In this document: one piece after another, positions 1 through 8,171 of the stretch | Numbering within the stretch: the first letter of the stretch is position 1 | How the letters are laid out: the number at the start of each line of letters is the position of its first letter | Assembly: GCA_963631545.1 (NCBI GenBank) | Contig: CAVGRN010000056.1 | Coordinates: 1 to 15,640, forward strand | DNA: 15,640 nt | Reading direction: 5' to 3' | Source of the DNA: UBA1181 sp963631545 | Lineage (GTDB): Bacteria; Bacteroidota; Bacteroidia; Bacteroidales; Paludibacteraceae | The notes under the pieces: generated by a model | The model's database searches: none | Seen by the model: only the letters and a program-made list of their open reading frames with translations | Told to the model about the DNA's origin: nothing | Program-made: the position numbers and the translations under genes

Positions 1-27
1 CGGTTTGTAATGAAATTTTTCGCCTCG

Positions 28-102
28 TTAGGATTTGTTTCGGGAATGCAGGTTCAAAACCTTCTGTTTTTCAGCATCAAACTCTTCCTGAGTAAGAACA
101 CC
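28..102 (-). pseudogene. SHOCT-like segment in frame after the rel stop codon
   Basis: Reading the minus strand straight on from the rel TAA, in the same frame, gives 24 codons before the next TAA. They encode GVLTQEEFDAEKQKVLN followed by seven more residues. That string resembles the second half of a SHOCT domain (short C-terminal domain, usually a G-(V/I)-(L/I)-T-x-E-E-F turn and a K-containing helix). The first SHOCT helix is not visible upstream in any of the three frames. There is no ATG or GTG within the segment, so it would be translated only by readthrough or if the stop is a recent mutation. It may be the remnant of a neighbouring gene or of a longer Rel. The match is by eye from memory of the family. 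Confidence 0.45.
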
Positions 103-2337
103 TTAATCAGCCCCTGCCTCCACACGGTTCACAGAGTTGATGGTCTTATTCTTCATCAAGTCGACGCAGAGGTTGTTCACATCCTCCACATCGTGCACAT
201 AAACCGTGACATAGAGTTCAAAGATTCCGTCCTTTGTGTCTACGTTCATCTTGCTGATGTTCATAGCATGCTCCTCGGTGATGGTACGGATAATCTCGCA
301 AAGCACGCCAATACGATCCGTTCCTTTCACCTCAATGGTAGCAGGAAACGAGAGCATCTTATGCGTTTCCCACACCGCCGAGATGATACGCTCGCCGTAG
401 TTCGACTTCAGCTTCATCGCCACGGGACACTGCCGCTTATGCACCACCAACATACCATCCTCCTCCATAAAACCGAGGATATCGTCGCCTGGAATCGGCA
501 TGCAGCAGTCGGCTATGCGGTAGGTTACGCCAGACTTGTCCTCCGCCAGTGTGAGGGTCTTCTTGGGGTCGGGTTTTCTATTGCCAAAGAAAGGCAGAGA
601 AGTGCTTTTGCCATCCTTACGGAAAGTAAGATTCCAATAGCGCATCCAGCGACTCTGCGTTTTGAAAACCGTGTTGGTAAGATCCTCCAAATTATAGATG
701 GATTTCCCGATTTTATAGAGCAACTCCTCTTTCTTCGTCTCCTTGAAAAATTCCAACACCTTTGAGACGTTGTCTGGTGTCATCTTCTGCCCATTCTTGT
801 CGAGGTACGCCTCTAAATCGTGTTCACCTTTATTGATGAACGACTTATACTCTTTTTTGAAGATGGAACGGATTTTCGACTTAGCCCTTGCAGTAACAAC
901 ATAGTTAATCCACTCAGGTTCAGGCATTTGTTTTTTCGATGTCAGAATTTCAACTTGGTCGCCACTGTTGAGTACATAACTCAACGGCACGAGCTTGTGG
1001 TTCACCTTCGCGCCGATGCAGTGCGTACCCATATCGGTATGGAGCGAAAAGGCGAAGTCTAACGCTGTGGAACCCTGCGGAATGGTTTTGATTTCGCCCG
1101 AAGGAGTGAACACGAAAATCTCCGATGCGAAAAGATTCAATTTGAACGTGTCCAAGAAATCAATGGCGTTAGGTTCTGGATTTTCCAACAATTCGCGGAT
1201 GGTTTGTAGCCATTTCTCCAATTCAGAATCGTCCTTCTCGCCAGTTTTGTATTTCCAATGGGCGGCGAAGCCTTTCTCGGCGATGTCGTCCATACGACGG
1301 CTTCGGATCTGCACTTCAATCCATTGTCCGTTCGGCCCCATAACGGTAACGTGCAACGCCTCGTACCCGTTCGACTTCGGTGTGCTGATCCAGTCGCGTA
1401 TGCGGTCGGGGTGCGGTTTGTAAATATCCGTTACCGCGGAATAGATAGCCCAGCAAGATGCCTTTTCGTCTTCACCTTCCTTTACGTCGAAGACGATGCG
1501 GAGCGCCAAAATATCATAGACTTCCTCGAACGGAATATTTTTCACCTGCATTTTACGCCAAATCGAGTAAATGGACTTGACGCGGTCCAAAATCTCGAAA
1601 TGGTAGCCCAGCGACTCCAATTTCTTTTTAATTGGCTCAGCGAAAGCGGCAAAAAGCGTATCGCGGTCTTCACGGTCGCGCTCCAATAATTGGGAGAGTT
1701 CCTCATATTTATCCGGATGTTCGTATTTGAAACTCAAATCCTCCAACTCCGTTTTGATGGCGAACAATCCCAAACGGTTTGCCAACGGCGCATAGATGTA
1801 CTGCGTTTCACCAGCGATTTTATACTGTTTCGCCGGCGGCATGGAGCCAAGCGTTCGCATATTGTGCAGGCGGTCCGCGATTTTAATCAGCACCACACGG
1901 ATGTCCTCAGACATAGTAAGCAGCAACTTACGGAAATTCTCCGCCTGGGCGGATGCCTCCTTCCCGAATACACCGCCAGAGATTTTCGTAAGTCCGTCAA
2001 CAATCTGTGCAATCTTCTTGCCAAAAAGATTTTCTATGTCCTCAACGGTGTACTCGGTGTCCTCCACCACATCGTGCAACAAGGCAGAGCAAATGGAGGT
2101 TGATCCCAAACCTATCTCCTTGGCAACGATTGTCGCCACTGCAATTGGGTGCATAATGTAAGGCTCGCCCGACCGACGCCGCACGCCCTGATGCGCCGCG
2201 CAAGCGAATTTAAAAGCCTTATCAATAATGTCAACCTTCCGCCTGTGGTTAGAGGCGAGGTAATAACTCAAAAGTTGCTGATAGGCGGCGTCAATCGATT
2301 TCTGTTCTTCCTCCGTATGTAATTGCTGGTCTGACAT
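103..2337 (-). CDS. rel: Bifunctional (p)ppGpp synthetase/hydrolase (RelA/SpoT family)
   Basis: A cytosolic enzyme that makes and degrades the alarmone (p)ppGpp in the stringent response. The 744 residues have the full long-Rel layout. The N-terminal HD hydrolase domain has H63, H88-D89, E92-D93 and N159 in RLHNMRT, so hydrolase activity looks intact. The synthetase domain (about 240-365) includes YDILALRIVF, the RIRDWISTPKSNGYEALH stretch and EVQIRS. A TGS domain (about 405-468) starts at EIFVFTPSGEIKTIP. A helical region and a Cys-containing module with IADCCMPIPGDDI follow, then a C-terminal ACT domain. The start is an ATG just downstream of the terminator that ends the WG-repeat gene, so rel probably has its own promoter, although I could not find a convincing one. 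The protein ends at a normal point after the ACT domain. Whether it is the only Rel in the genome cannot be told. Confidence 0.96.
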   Translation of the reverse strand: MSDQQLHTEEEQKSIDAAYQQLLSYYLASNHRRKVDIIDKAFKFACAAHQGVRRRSGEPYIMHPIAVATIVAKEIGLGSTSICSALLHDVVEDTEYTVEDIENLFGKKIAQIVDGLTKISGGVFGKEASAQAENFRKLLLTMSEDIRVVLIKIADRLHNMRTLGSMPPAKQYKIAGETQYIYAPLANRLGLFAIKTELEDLSFKYEHPDKYEELSQLLERDREDRDTLFAAFAEPIKKKLESLGYHFEILDRVKSIYSIWRKMQVKNIPFEEVYDILALRIVFDVKEGEDEKASCWAIYSAVTDIYKPHPDRIRDWISTPKSNGYEALHVTVMGPNGQWIEVQIRSRRMDDIAEKGFAAHWKYKTGEKDDSELEKWLQTIRELLENPEPNAIDFLDTFKLNLFASEIFVFTPSGEIKTIPQGSTALDFAFSLHTDMGTHCIGAKVNHKLVPLSYVLNSGDQVEILTSKKQMPEPEWINYVVTARAKSKIRSIFKKEYKSFINKGEHDLEAYLDKNGQKMTPDNVSKVLEFFKETKKEELLYKIGKSIYNLEDLTNTVFKTQSRWMRYWNLTFRKDGKSTSLPFFGNRKPDPKKTLTLAEDKSGVTYRIADCCMPIPGDDILGFMEEDGMLVVHKRQCPVAMKLKSNYGERIISAVWETHKMLSFPATIEVKGTDRIGVLCEIIRTITEEHAMNISKMNVDTKDGIFELYVTVYVHDVEDVNNLCVDLMKNKTINSVNRVEAGAD

Positions 2338-2356
2338 TTTTCTATTGATTATTTAT

Positions 2357-2395
2357 ATCAAAAAAACGAGACAACACACGCCGCCTCGTTTTCTA
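2357..2395 (-). terminator. Rho-independent terminator after the WG-repeat gene
   Basis: On the minus strand an 8-bp arm AAAACGAG (2392-2385) pairs with CTCGTTTT (2370-2363), and a run of seven T follows. The 14-nt loop can close further with G-C and G-U pairs down to a GUGU tetraloop. Those G-U pairs become A-C mismatches on the plus strand, so the hairpin favours minus-strand transcription. It lies between the WG-repeat stop and the rel start. Confidence 0.7.
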
Positions 2396-2410
2396 TGCAC
2401 ATATTCGATA

Positions 2411-3799
2411 TTAATAACTTACCTTGATGTATTTTCCGTTGGCTTTTGCCCAAGGAGTTCCCTCCTTGTCCAAGTAGACATCCCAGCCGCCCTTCTTTGC
2501 CAACGCATAGCCGTCGCCACTGAACGATGAGATATAGTCGTACTCGCACTCCGTAATCGGGCCACCGAACTTGTCAATCAAACCGAATTTCCCGTTTTTC
2601 TTCACACAAGCCACACCGTTTTGGAAGTCTTTCGCATCCTCGAACTCAAAGTCCGTGATTGCCTTACCCTCTTTGTTGATGTAGCCGTAGCCGATCTTTC
2701 CGCTATCCAATTTTTTGGAAACAGCAACTAAGCCCTCTTTGAACCATGAAACCGTAAGATAATCGCAAGGAATCACCTCGTTACCCTCAACATCAATGAA
2801 ACCATACTTGAAGAACTCATTTTGGACGGCAGCCAAGCCTTCGCTGAAGCCTTTTGCGTCGTTATAGATAACATCGCTCATTCTCTCGCCTTTCTTATTA
2901 ACGAAGAATGCCTCCTTGTATTCGCTCTTCAGCACAGCGTATCCGTAGTTGAAGTTGCTGGCGGTCTGGTAATTCAACGGAATCACTTCCTTGCCCTGCT
3001 CGTTCACGAAACCGTATTTCCCGGCTTTTGACACGCGAGCCATGCCTTCGACAAAATCCGACCCATAATCGTATTTAGCCTTGACAACCATCTCACCGTT
3101 TTTGCCTACATAGCCATACTTGTTCTTTCTCAAAACGCGCACTGGCGAAGGCCATTTCTTTGCCATCTCAGATTTTGCTTGCGCAACATAAAATCCCGAA
3201 GGATAATCGTAGATGAACTGCTGGTAAGCGTCCTGCGTGTTCTTTTTTTGAACCTCCGCAAACACTTTGTACTCCTCTTCTTTCTTGACTTTTTGGTCTT
3301 CCGCATCCTGCGCACGACGAGCGGCAGCATTCTTCATCAGTTCCGCACGAGTCTCAGCAGCAGTCTTAGCGGCAGCCTCACGCTCTGCGGCAGCCTCGCG
3401 TTCAGCGACGGCCTGTGCGTAGTTGGCTTTGTTTACAGAATCAAGCCTTGCGGAAACCTTATCGTTGATGTCGGTCATTACCGAGTATCCCTCATCCTTG
3501 ATCAAAGGGGATGCGAAGAACACCTTGCACGCCTTTTGCGCTTCAGCATAGTTACCCAACTCGTATTGCGCACGAGCCTTCAGGTAGCTAAGGCGGGCGT
3601 TGCTCTGGTTCAACTTAGCCTCCGCCTTCTCAATAAACTTGATAGTTTCCTTATAGTCCTTGTCGTCGAATTTCTCCAAAGCCTTGTAATAGAAATCCCT
3701 TGCCTGCTTGTCTTCATTGGAGATGGTAGGAGCAGCGTTCAATGACATTGCCAGCGTCGCACCACAGACACACAAAGTATAAAATATATTTTTCTTCAT
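2411..3799 (-). CDS. Secreted TPR/coiled-coil protein with WG repeats
   Basis: 462 residues beginning with a Sec signal peptide (MKKNIFYTLC..., likely cleaved after LNAA near residue 23), so probably periplasmic or envelope-associated. Residues 30-92 look like TPR helices (FYYKALEKFDDKDYKETIKF, then YELGNYAEAQKA). Residues 125-180 are an Ala/Glu/Arg-rich coiled coil with a short perfect repeat (AEREAAAEREAAA). Residues 220-450 hold about six or seven WG-type repeats of the form K-(Y/F)-G-(F/Y)-(V/I)-(D/N)-x-x-G-x-x-(V/I), each followed by a block ending in F-x-x-G-x-A-x-V. WG repeats are thought to mediate binding, but no defined activity is known for this architecture. The gene lies 29 nt downstream of the SUMF1-like gene and is probably co-transcribed with it. 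Confidence 0.87.
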   Translation of the reverse strand: MKKNIFYTLCVCGATLAMSLNAAPTISNEDKQARDFYYKALEKFDDKDYKETIKFIEKAEAKLNQSNARLSYLKARAQYELGNYAEAQKACKVFFASPLIKDEGYSVMTDINDKVSARLDSVNKANYAQAVAEREAAAEREAAAKTAAETRAELMKNAAARRAQDAEDQKVKKEEEYKVFAEVQKKNTQDAYQQFIYDYPSGFYVAQAKSEMAKKWPSPVRVLRKNKYGYVGKNGEMVVKAKYDYGSDFVEGMARVSKAGKYGFVNEQGKEVIPLNYQTASNFNYGYAVLKSEYKEAFFVNKKGERMSDVIYNDAKGFSEGLAAVQNEFFKYGFIDVEGNEVIPCDYLTVSWFKEGLVAVSKKLDSGKIGYGYINKEGKAITDFEFEDAKDFQNGVACVKKNGKFGLIDKFGGPITECEYDYISSFSGDGYALAKKGGWDVYLDKEGTPWAKANGKYIKVSY

Positions 3800-3828
3800 C
3801 TGAATCTTAAATTTAACAGTTCAAAACA

Positions 3829-5409
3829 TTACTCATCTTGGCACACGCGGAAACCGATTGTAGTGCTCTTATACTTAGCAGGCACCTTCTCTGTGGAAGT
3901 GATGACGCTGTTGGAAGCATCGTCCGACCAAGAGCCACCTTTCACAAAACGAGTGTCCTTGTCAAACTGGTCTGCCACCCACTCGCTGACGTTTCCTGTC
4001 ATATCGTATAGGCCCACTTCATTTGGCGTTTTGGTTCCCACCTCGTGGGTGCGTTCGTTAGAGTTGTATGCACACCACGCGACATCCGAGAGGTTGTTTC
4101 CTCCTGCATATTCCGTGGAAATACCCTTGGCACCTCCTTTGGCAGCATACTCCCACTCGTCCAAGCGAGGAAGGCGGTAATTCATACCTGTCTCCTTGTT
4201 CAACTCCTTGATGTAAGCCTGAGCATCCTCCCAAGTGATGTTTTCAACTGGGTTGTTACGTCCCTTGAAGCCAGAAGGGCTCGTACCCATTACCTTTCTC
4301 CATTGAGACTGGGTAACCTCCATTTTACTCATGTAGAACGATTTCATTCCGTTAACGCCTTCAACATAAACAAGCTCCAAAGTGCCGACGTTTCGGTTGC
4401 TCTTATACTCAAAATACTTCTTGATTTTTGCCACTCTTGCTGCGGGGTAAACCATATCTGGCGCAGATTTCGCTGCAAGTTGGTAGTAGGCGGAAGCCTC
4501 TTCCCACTTCTGGGCAGCGTAGAGTTTGTCGCCCTCATTGATCGCATTCATCCATTCGTCGGTAGGACGCACGGTGGTGTTCCAGAACATTGGGCTGTCC
4601 ATACTTACGGCAGGCGAGTATTTGCGGCCGTTGAAATATGCCTCGGCAGACTTATCCAATTTTCCTGCTGCAATCAATTTATCAGCGGCATCGCGGCGCG
4701 AGAACTCGTCAGAGATGTAGTCGTAGTTGGCGTCGTTCCACTTAAAGTTGACGGTTACATTCACGATATCCAAACGAGATGCGAGGCGGAACACCTTGCG
4801 CAGTCTGTAACCGAAGCCTCTCTGCGACTTGTCCAGTTTCCCGACTGTCAATTTATCCGTTGTGAACGATTTCTCCAATGACGCGTCAGCAATGACGGTT
4901 CCTGGCTTTTCTTTCGTCTGTTTTCCCAAAACGACATTCGAGAAAGCATCCGTCCAGGTGAGTTTCAATGGTGCGATAGGAGCGACTGTTGCGCCTGCTT
5001 TTTCAATATAAGGCACTGTGATTGAAGTCTTTGCAGAGGCGATGTAGCACTGCGACTGCTCAGAATAGAGCATCACCGTATACGAGAACGTGGCAGAATC
5101 TGGCACCAAGAGGTCGAAACGTTGCTTCAGGTCTGCATAATCTCCCAACTTGGAGTAACTAACCGTTTTTTTGTTCACCGTGAAAGAGTTGTTCCTCGTC
5201 CAAGTAACATTGGCGAAGCACCGGGGATCCCCCATCACCACTTTGTAGGTGTAGTCCAACTTGTACTCATCCAAAAGATAAGCGTTTTTCCCTGCGGCAT
5301 ACTTCATCTTCCCGTTGTATGAGCCTGACAGACTTGTGTACTGAGCCTGACCGAACACTGCAACCACAGACAAAACCGCGGACAACAAGGTCAAATAAAT
5401 TCTTTTCAT
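3829..5409 (-). CDS. Secreted SUMF1/FGE-sulfatase-domain protein, probably non-catalytic
   Basis: 526 residues with an N-terminal signal peptide (hydrophobic residues 4-20, cleavage near VFGQAQ). Residues 25-280 are a beta-rich region I do not recognise. Residues 285-335 look like a TPR-type helical pair (GDKLYAAQKWEEASAYYQLA). Residues 344-523 form a formylglycine-generating-enzyme-like domain, with MSKMEVTQSQW, NPVENITWEDAQAYI, YRLPRLDEWEYAAKGG, NEVGLYDMTGNVSEW, KGGSW and IGFR. The copper-binding cysteine pair of true FGE is missing: the stretch from GGSW to IGFR has no cysteine, so sulfatase maturation is unlikely. GldJ/GldK-type gliding and secretion proteins share this fold, but the long N-terminal part does not identify it as one of them. 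It is the first gene of a likely two-gene unit with the WG-repeat gene. Confidence 0.85.
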   Translation of the reverse strand: MKRIYLTLLSAVLSVVAVFGQAQYTSLSGSYNGKMKYAAGKNAYLLDEYKLDYTYKVVMGDPRCFANVTWTRNNSFTVNKKTVSYSKLGDYADLKQRFDLLVPDSATFSYTVMLYSEQSQCYIASAKTSITVPYIEKAGATVAPIAPLKLTWTDAFSNVVLGKQTKEKPGTVIADASLEKSFTTDKLTVGKLDKSQRGFGYRLRKVFRLASRLDIVNVTVNFKWNDANYDYISDEFSRRDAADKLIAAGKLDKSAEAYFNGRKYSPAVSMDSPMFWNTTVRPTDEWMNAINEGDKLYAAQKWEEASAYYQLAAKSAPDMVYPAARVAKIKKYFEYKSNRNVGTLELVYVEGVNGMKSFYMSKMEVTQSQWRKVMGTSPSGFKGRNNPVENITWEDAQAYIKELNKETGMNYRLPRLDEWEYAAKGGAKGISTEYAGGNNLSDVAWCAYNSNERTHEVGTKTPNEVGLYDMTGNVSEWVADQFDKDTRFVKGGSWSDDASNSVITSTEKVPAKYKSTTIGFRVCQDE

Positions 5410-5464
5410 GAATTTCTCGTATTTATTTTTTATTTTATTTCAATTTTTAAAATCCGAAAACGCA

Positions 5465-5496
5465 CAAATTTAACGAAATCTGATTGAAATAACGAA
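5465..5496 (-). promoter_or_regulatory. Bacteroidota-type promoter for the SUMF1-like/WG genes
   Basis: On the minus strand, TAAATTTG (5472-5465) matches the -7 consensus TAnnTTTG exactly. TTCG (5496-5493) stands 20 nt upstream as a 3-of-4 match to the -33 TTTG. Transcription would start about 50 nt before the ATG and give an A/T-rich leader, as is common in this phylum. Confidence 0.55.
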
Positions 5497-5580
5497 TGAA
5501 AAAAGAAGAATAGAACGGAGATTTTCTTCATAATGGCTGAAATTCAAGAAAAACAAACGGCTTTTTCCTATAAAAAAACT

Positions 5581-5588
5581 TATTTTTG
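5581..5588 (+). promoter_or_regulatory. Possible -7 promoter element for nfo
   Basis: TATTTTTG matches the Bacteroidota -7 consensus TAnnTTTG and lies about 70 nt upstream of the nfo ATG, within the 248-nt divergent intergenic region. No good TTTG was found 19-21 nt further upstream, so this is a weak call. Confidence 0.35.
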
Positions 5589-5657
5589 GACTAATCCTCA
5601 GCCAGCGAGTTAACCGCCATCGGGGAAAAAGATTTTGCTAACTCAAAATATCGCTTC

Positions 5658-6500
5658 ATGAAACTTATCGGAGCACACGTCAGCGCGACGGGCGGAGTGG
5701 AAAACGCACCTCTCAACGCCGCTGCCATCCAAGCGAATGCCTTCGCACTTTTCACCAAAAACCAACGGCAGTGGTTGGCTTCGCCATTGTCCGAAAAAAG
5801 CATTGAGAAATTCAAGCAGAACTGCGAAGAGAAAGGATTTTCACCCAAATCCATACTGCCGCATGACAGCTACCTCATCAACCTCGGCCACCCAACCGAC
5901 GAGGGACGCCAAAAATCACTTGATTCGTTCATCGAGGAAATGCGCCGCTGCGAGCAATTAGGACTTTCCCTACTCAACTTCCACCCCGGAAGCCATTTGA
6001 AGGAGATTTCCGTGGAGACTTGCCTCGCCCGCATTGCAGCGTCTATCAACACCGCCTTGGACAAGACGAAAAATGTCTGCGCTGTGATTGAAAACACCGC
6101 CGGACAAGGCAGCAACGTGGGCAACAGGTTCGAGGAGCTACGCTTCATCATCGACCGGGTGGAGGACAAAAGCCGGGTGGGCGTCTGCATCGACACTTGC
6201 CACGCTTTTGCAGCCGGATACGACCTCCGCACCGCAGAGGCTTGCGAAGAAACATTCAAGAAATTTGACGAGGTGATCGGACTGCAATACCTGAAAGGTA
6301 TGCACCTAAACGATTCAAAAAAAGGATTGGGTTCGAAAGTCGACCGACACGAAAACATCGGCAAGGGAGAAATCGGCGTGGAGGGCTTCCAATGGATAAT
6401 TGCGAACCCGAAATTTGACAACATACCCCTCATTCTGGAAACGCCTGACGAGACACTGTGGGCCAGCGAAATCGAAATGCTGTACGGATTTGAGAAATAA
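5658..6500 (+). CDS. nfo: Endonuclease IV (deoxyribonuclease IV)
   Basis: AP endonuclease of base-excision repair that cleaves DNA 5' of abasic sites and acts on some oxidised bases through a three-metal centre in a TIM barrel. The 280 residues compare with 285 in E. coli Nfo. All nine metal ligands fall at the E. coli positions: H69, H109, E145, D179, H182, H216, D229, H231 and E261. The start is ATG with MKLIGAHVSATGG, the usual family N-terminus; no alternative start codon lies between it and the upstream in-frame stop. It is the first gene of a plus-strand pair, 14 nt ahead of the acidic small protein, and is transcribed divergently from the SUMF1-like gene. Confidence 0.97.
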   Translation: MKLIGAHVSATGGVENAPLNAAAIQANAFALFTKNQRQWLASPLSEKSIEKFKQNCEEKGFSPKSILPHDSYLINLGHPTDEGRQKSLDSFIEEMRRCEQLGLSLLNFHPGSHLKEISVETCLARIAASINTALDKTKNVCAVIENTAGQGSNVGNRFEELRFIIDRVEDKSRVGVCIDTCHAFAAGYDLRTAEACEETFKKFDEVIGLQYLKGMHLNDSKKGLGSKVDRHENIGKGEIGVEGFQWIIANPKFDNIPLILETPDETLWASEIEMLYGFEK

Positions 6501-6514
6501 ACAATCAAAAAGAA

Positions 6515-6838
6515 ATGAATATGGAAGAAGATGTAACATTCGGAGATGAGAAGCAGATGATTAACTTCATTCTCCAAAACCTAAGTAATGAAAGTAAAGG
6601 AAAGATAACCTACGAGATGGTTGACGCTTTCATAGATGCCATGCTGGAGTTCTATGAGGAAGAGGGTTTCTTCGACGAGCCAGCCAACGAAAATGAAGAG
6701 GTTGAGATTGACGAGGAACGTATGATCGACTACATCAAGAAACGACTCGATGGGAAATACACTCTCACAGATTCGGAAATAGACGAGATTCTGGACTTAG
6801 AGTACGAGTACAACCAAGAGGATGGCATCTACGAATAA
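6515..6838 (+). CDS. Small, very acidic protein with an internal duplication
   Basis: 107 residues, about one third Asp/Glu and only about eight Lys/Arg. No signal peptide or membrane segment is seen, so it is probably cytosolic. I do not recognise a named family. Two halves align by eye. Residues 14-54 begin with QMINFI, continue with GKIT, then ID and an L-E-F-Y-E block, and end EEGFFDE. Residues 70-107 begin with RMIDYI, continue with GKYT, then ID and an L-E-Y-E-Y block, and end EDGIYE. This suggests duplication of a helical unit of about 40 residues. An ATG two codons downstream (6521) is an equally possible start. It lies 14 nt after nfo and before a strong terminator, so it is almost certainly in the nfo operon. 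A role with Nfo or as a DNA mimic is conjecture. Confidence 0.8.
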   Translation: MNMEEDVTFGDEKQMINFILQNLSNESKGKITYEMVDAFIDAMLEFYEEEGFFDEPANENEEVEIDEERMIDYIKKRLDGKYTLTDSEIDEILDLEYEYNQEDGIYE

Positions 6839-6850
6839 ATGCCGAACAGA

Positions 6851-6898
6851 AAAAAAGAACGGCCGCCAGCAACTCTCACTGGCGACCGTTTCTTTTTC
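6851..6898. terminator. Bidirectional terminator between convergent operons
   Basis: The left arm (6852-6869, ending CGGCCGCCAG) pairs with the right arm (6879-6897, starting CTGGCGACCG) around a 9-nt loop, with one mismatch and one bulged A. The outer stem is A-rich on the left and T-rich on the right, so each strand has a U tract after the GC-rich core. It serves the nfo operon on the plus strand and the MacB-type permease operon on the minus strand. Confidence 0.88.
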
Positions 6899-6912
6899 AA
6901 TCGCTAATAGAC

Positions 6913-8142
6913 TTACTCGTATCTTATAGCCTCTATCGGGTCCAACTCCGCCGCGCGCTTTGCCGGATACCACCCGAAGAAGACCCCCGTGGCAGTACAA
7001 ACCAAAAAGGAGAGCAACACCGAATGAACCTGCACATAAATCGGCCATTTCAATATCAGCTCCAACGCATACGAGGCACTCACACCCAACAGCACACCGA
7101 TAAGTCCGCCCGTCACGCTAATCATTATCGCCTCTATCAAAAATTGCAACAAGATGTCGCGACCGCGCGCGCCTACCGACATACGCAAACCAATCTCCTT
7201 CGTGCGTTCCGTCACAGAAACGTACATAATGTTCATAATTCCGATACCACCCACCACCAAGGAGATGCCAGCAATACAGGCTAAAAGCACCGTCATCATA
7301 TCGCTCGTGGAAGTCATCATCGAACTCAACTCCTCCTGCGAGCGGACAGTGAAGTCATCATCGTCTGCGTCTGCTAATCTATGATTTTGGCGGAGCTGCT
7401 CGGTTATCTGATCCACTGCTTTCTGCGTCTTATCCTCCGAAACTGCGGAGACATAGATTCCATTCAAATAAGTGACGTTGCATACCCTTTTCTGCACCGT
7501 GGTGTAAGGCGCAAGCACCACTGCGTCCTGATCCTGCCCCATACTGTTGTAGCCCTTGGCCGCCAACACACCGACAATCGTAAAGGGAATTTTATTCAGG
7601 CGGATTACCTCGCCCACAACATCTCCGCCGTCGGGGAAGAGATTGTCGACGATCGTTTTTCCAACGACACACACTTTGGACGACGACTTCACATCATCCT
7701 CCGAAAACATTTCTCCCTCGGAAACAGAGAGTTTGCGAATCTCAATGTAATCGAGCGAAACGCCCGTCATAGACCCAGGATAGTTCAGATTGCCATTGAT
7801 GAACTGTCCGTTGCTGCTCACCACCGGCGATACATACGACACATAACGCATGCAATTGCTGAGGATCGACTCGTAATCAGCGTTTTTCAAAGTCTGCATC
7901 TCCGACGCACTCATACGGACACCGCCCCCTCCACGCTCGTGGTTGCCAGGGTGAATCATAATCATATTCGACCCCATCTCGGCGATCTGCTCCTGTATGC
8001 TCCGCTTCGACCCCTGACCGATAGCCAGCATAGCAATCACCGATGCCACACCGATGATAATACCCAACATCGTGAGGAACGACCGCAGTTTATTGTTTCC
8101 TATGGCCCTCAGGGCTATTCTGAACAAATTAGCTATATTCAT
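6913..8142 (-). CDS. macB: MacB-type ABC transporter permease
   Basis: Inner-membrane subunit of a tripartite efflux pump that transmits ATPase movement to the periplasm. The 409 residues have the MacB/FtsX layout. A first membrane helix (about 20-41) is followed by a large periplasmic domain (about 42-280) and then three further helices (about 284-306, 335-360 and 374-392). Family landmarks are ALRAIGNNKLRSFLTMLGI at the N-terminus, ERTKEIGLRMSVGARGRDI after helix 2, and a C-terminus of GWYPAKRAAELDPIEAIRYE type. Unlike E. coli MacB there is no fused ATPase domain; that is encoded by the gene 29 nt upstream. It is the last gene of the run, ending at the two-way terminator. The substrate cannot be told from sequence. 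Confidence 0.94.
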   Translation of the reverse strand: MNIANLFRIALRAIGNNKLRSFLTMLGIIIGVASVIAMLAIGQGSKRSIQEQIAEMGSNMIMIHPGNHERGGGGVRMSASEMQTLKNADYESILSNCMRYVSYVSPVVSSNGQFINGNLNYPGSMTGVSLDYIEIRKLSVSEGEMFSEDDVKSSSKVCVVGKTIVDNLFPDGGDVVGEVIRLNKIPFTIVGVLAAKGYNSMGQDQDAVVLAPYTTVQKRVCNVTYLNGIYVSAVSEDKTQKAVDQITEQLRQNHRLADADDDDFTVRSQEELSSMMTSTSDMMTVLLACIAGISLVVGGIGIMNIMYVSVTERTKEIGLRMSVGARGRDILLQFLIEAIMISVTGGLIGVLLGVSASYALELILKWPIYVQVHSVLLSFLVCTATGVFFGWYPAKRAAELDPIEAIRYE

Positions 8143-8171
8143 TTCCTATACTATTATATTAAGGTATAAGA

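Noticed and set aside
10..765. A 251-codon plus-strand frame antisense to the 3' end of rel
   Set aside because: It lies wholly opposite the ACT and Cys-module coding part of rel and has no motif of its own.
3360..3415. Short DNA repeat encoding AEREAAA twice in the WG-repeat protein
   Set aside because: Explained by the Ala/Glu/Arg coiled-coil composition; too short to be a separate repeat element.
7381..8169. A 262-codon plus-strand frame opposite the MacB-type permease
   Set aside because: His/Arg-rich shadow of the permease gene; no domain and no promoter or spacing to support it.
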